Shown: positions 16,169 through 16,243 of the stretch, piece by piece
How the letters are laid out: every line of letters begins with the position of its first letter
Position numbering within the stretch: position 1 is the stretch's first letter
Origin: Baffinella frigidus
Lineage: Eukaryota > Cryptophyceae > Cryptomonadales > Baffinellaceae
Length of the DNA stretch: 16,243 bases
Direction of reading: 5' to 3'
Assembly: GCA_026770585.1 (NCBI GenBank)
Contig: MU646331.1
Location: forward strand, 265,457 to 281,699
Translations under genes and position numbers: made by a program
Notes under the pieces: model-generated
What the model was told of the DNA's origin: nothing
Database searches by the model: none
The model's input: the letters and a program-made list of their open reading frames with translations, nothing else

Positions 16169-16243
16169 ATTTTTTTTGCGGGAGAGGCTCCCGTGCGCGG
16201 CCGTGACCTATCTCTCTCACTGGGAAGAAGGAGGATTACCCCC

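Overview
This looks like a nuclear genomic window from a eukaryote, most likely a unicellular alga. The evidence is one intron-rich gene with GT-AG introns, a 1.9 kb block of degenerate TTTAGGG (plant and green-algal type telomere heptamer), several families of short palindromic MITE-like elements, and long CT and heptamer microsatellites. There are no bacterial-style operons, rRNA genes or tRNA genes. Introns often start GTGCGC and end GCGCAG on GC-rich exons. That would suit a prasinophyte-like green alga, but this placement is inference and no species can be named from the sequence.

Layout. 1-6200 is gene-poor repeat territory: a dispersed ~280-310 bp repeat (family R; copies or pieces at 961, 1366, 2223, 3121, 5938 and 15642), smaller repeats called here T, S and U, ~100 bp palindromes (family B), and the G-rich telomere-like block at about 3390-5302. 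5791-5900 is the first family A palindrome. 6200-7480 has no recognisable gene. 7482-7925 holds two adjoining inverted repeats and an interleaved tandem repeat.

8244-13623 is the only gene that can be supported. Manual splicing joins eleven plus-strand exons, all in phase, into a predicted 385-residue protein. It has a charged, probably coiled-coil N-terminus, basic nuclear-localisation-like segments, a homeodomain-like helix-turn-helix, and a long His/Gln/Asn-rich tail. It is best read as a nuclear DNA-binding protein, probably a transcription factor. Its introns are unusual: several carry partial copies of the neighbouring exon, and three are filled with heptamer arrays that look like variants of the telomere repeat.

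13624-16243 is again repeat-rich: three copies of a stem-loop, a 39 bp tandem repeat, a 158 bp inverted repeat directly abutting a family A element, a cluster of family A elements (one carrying a nested family B insertion), a sixth copy of family R, and a closing set of TTTGACCATTCTGCGC repeats. The most useful leads are the duplicated, phase-compatible exon 6 copy, the 209 bp higher-order repeat in the telomere-like block, and the nested palindromes that share a CTAC-N-GTAG core.
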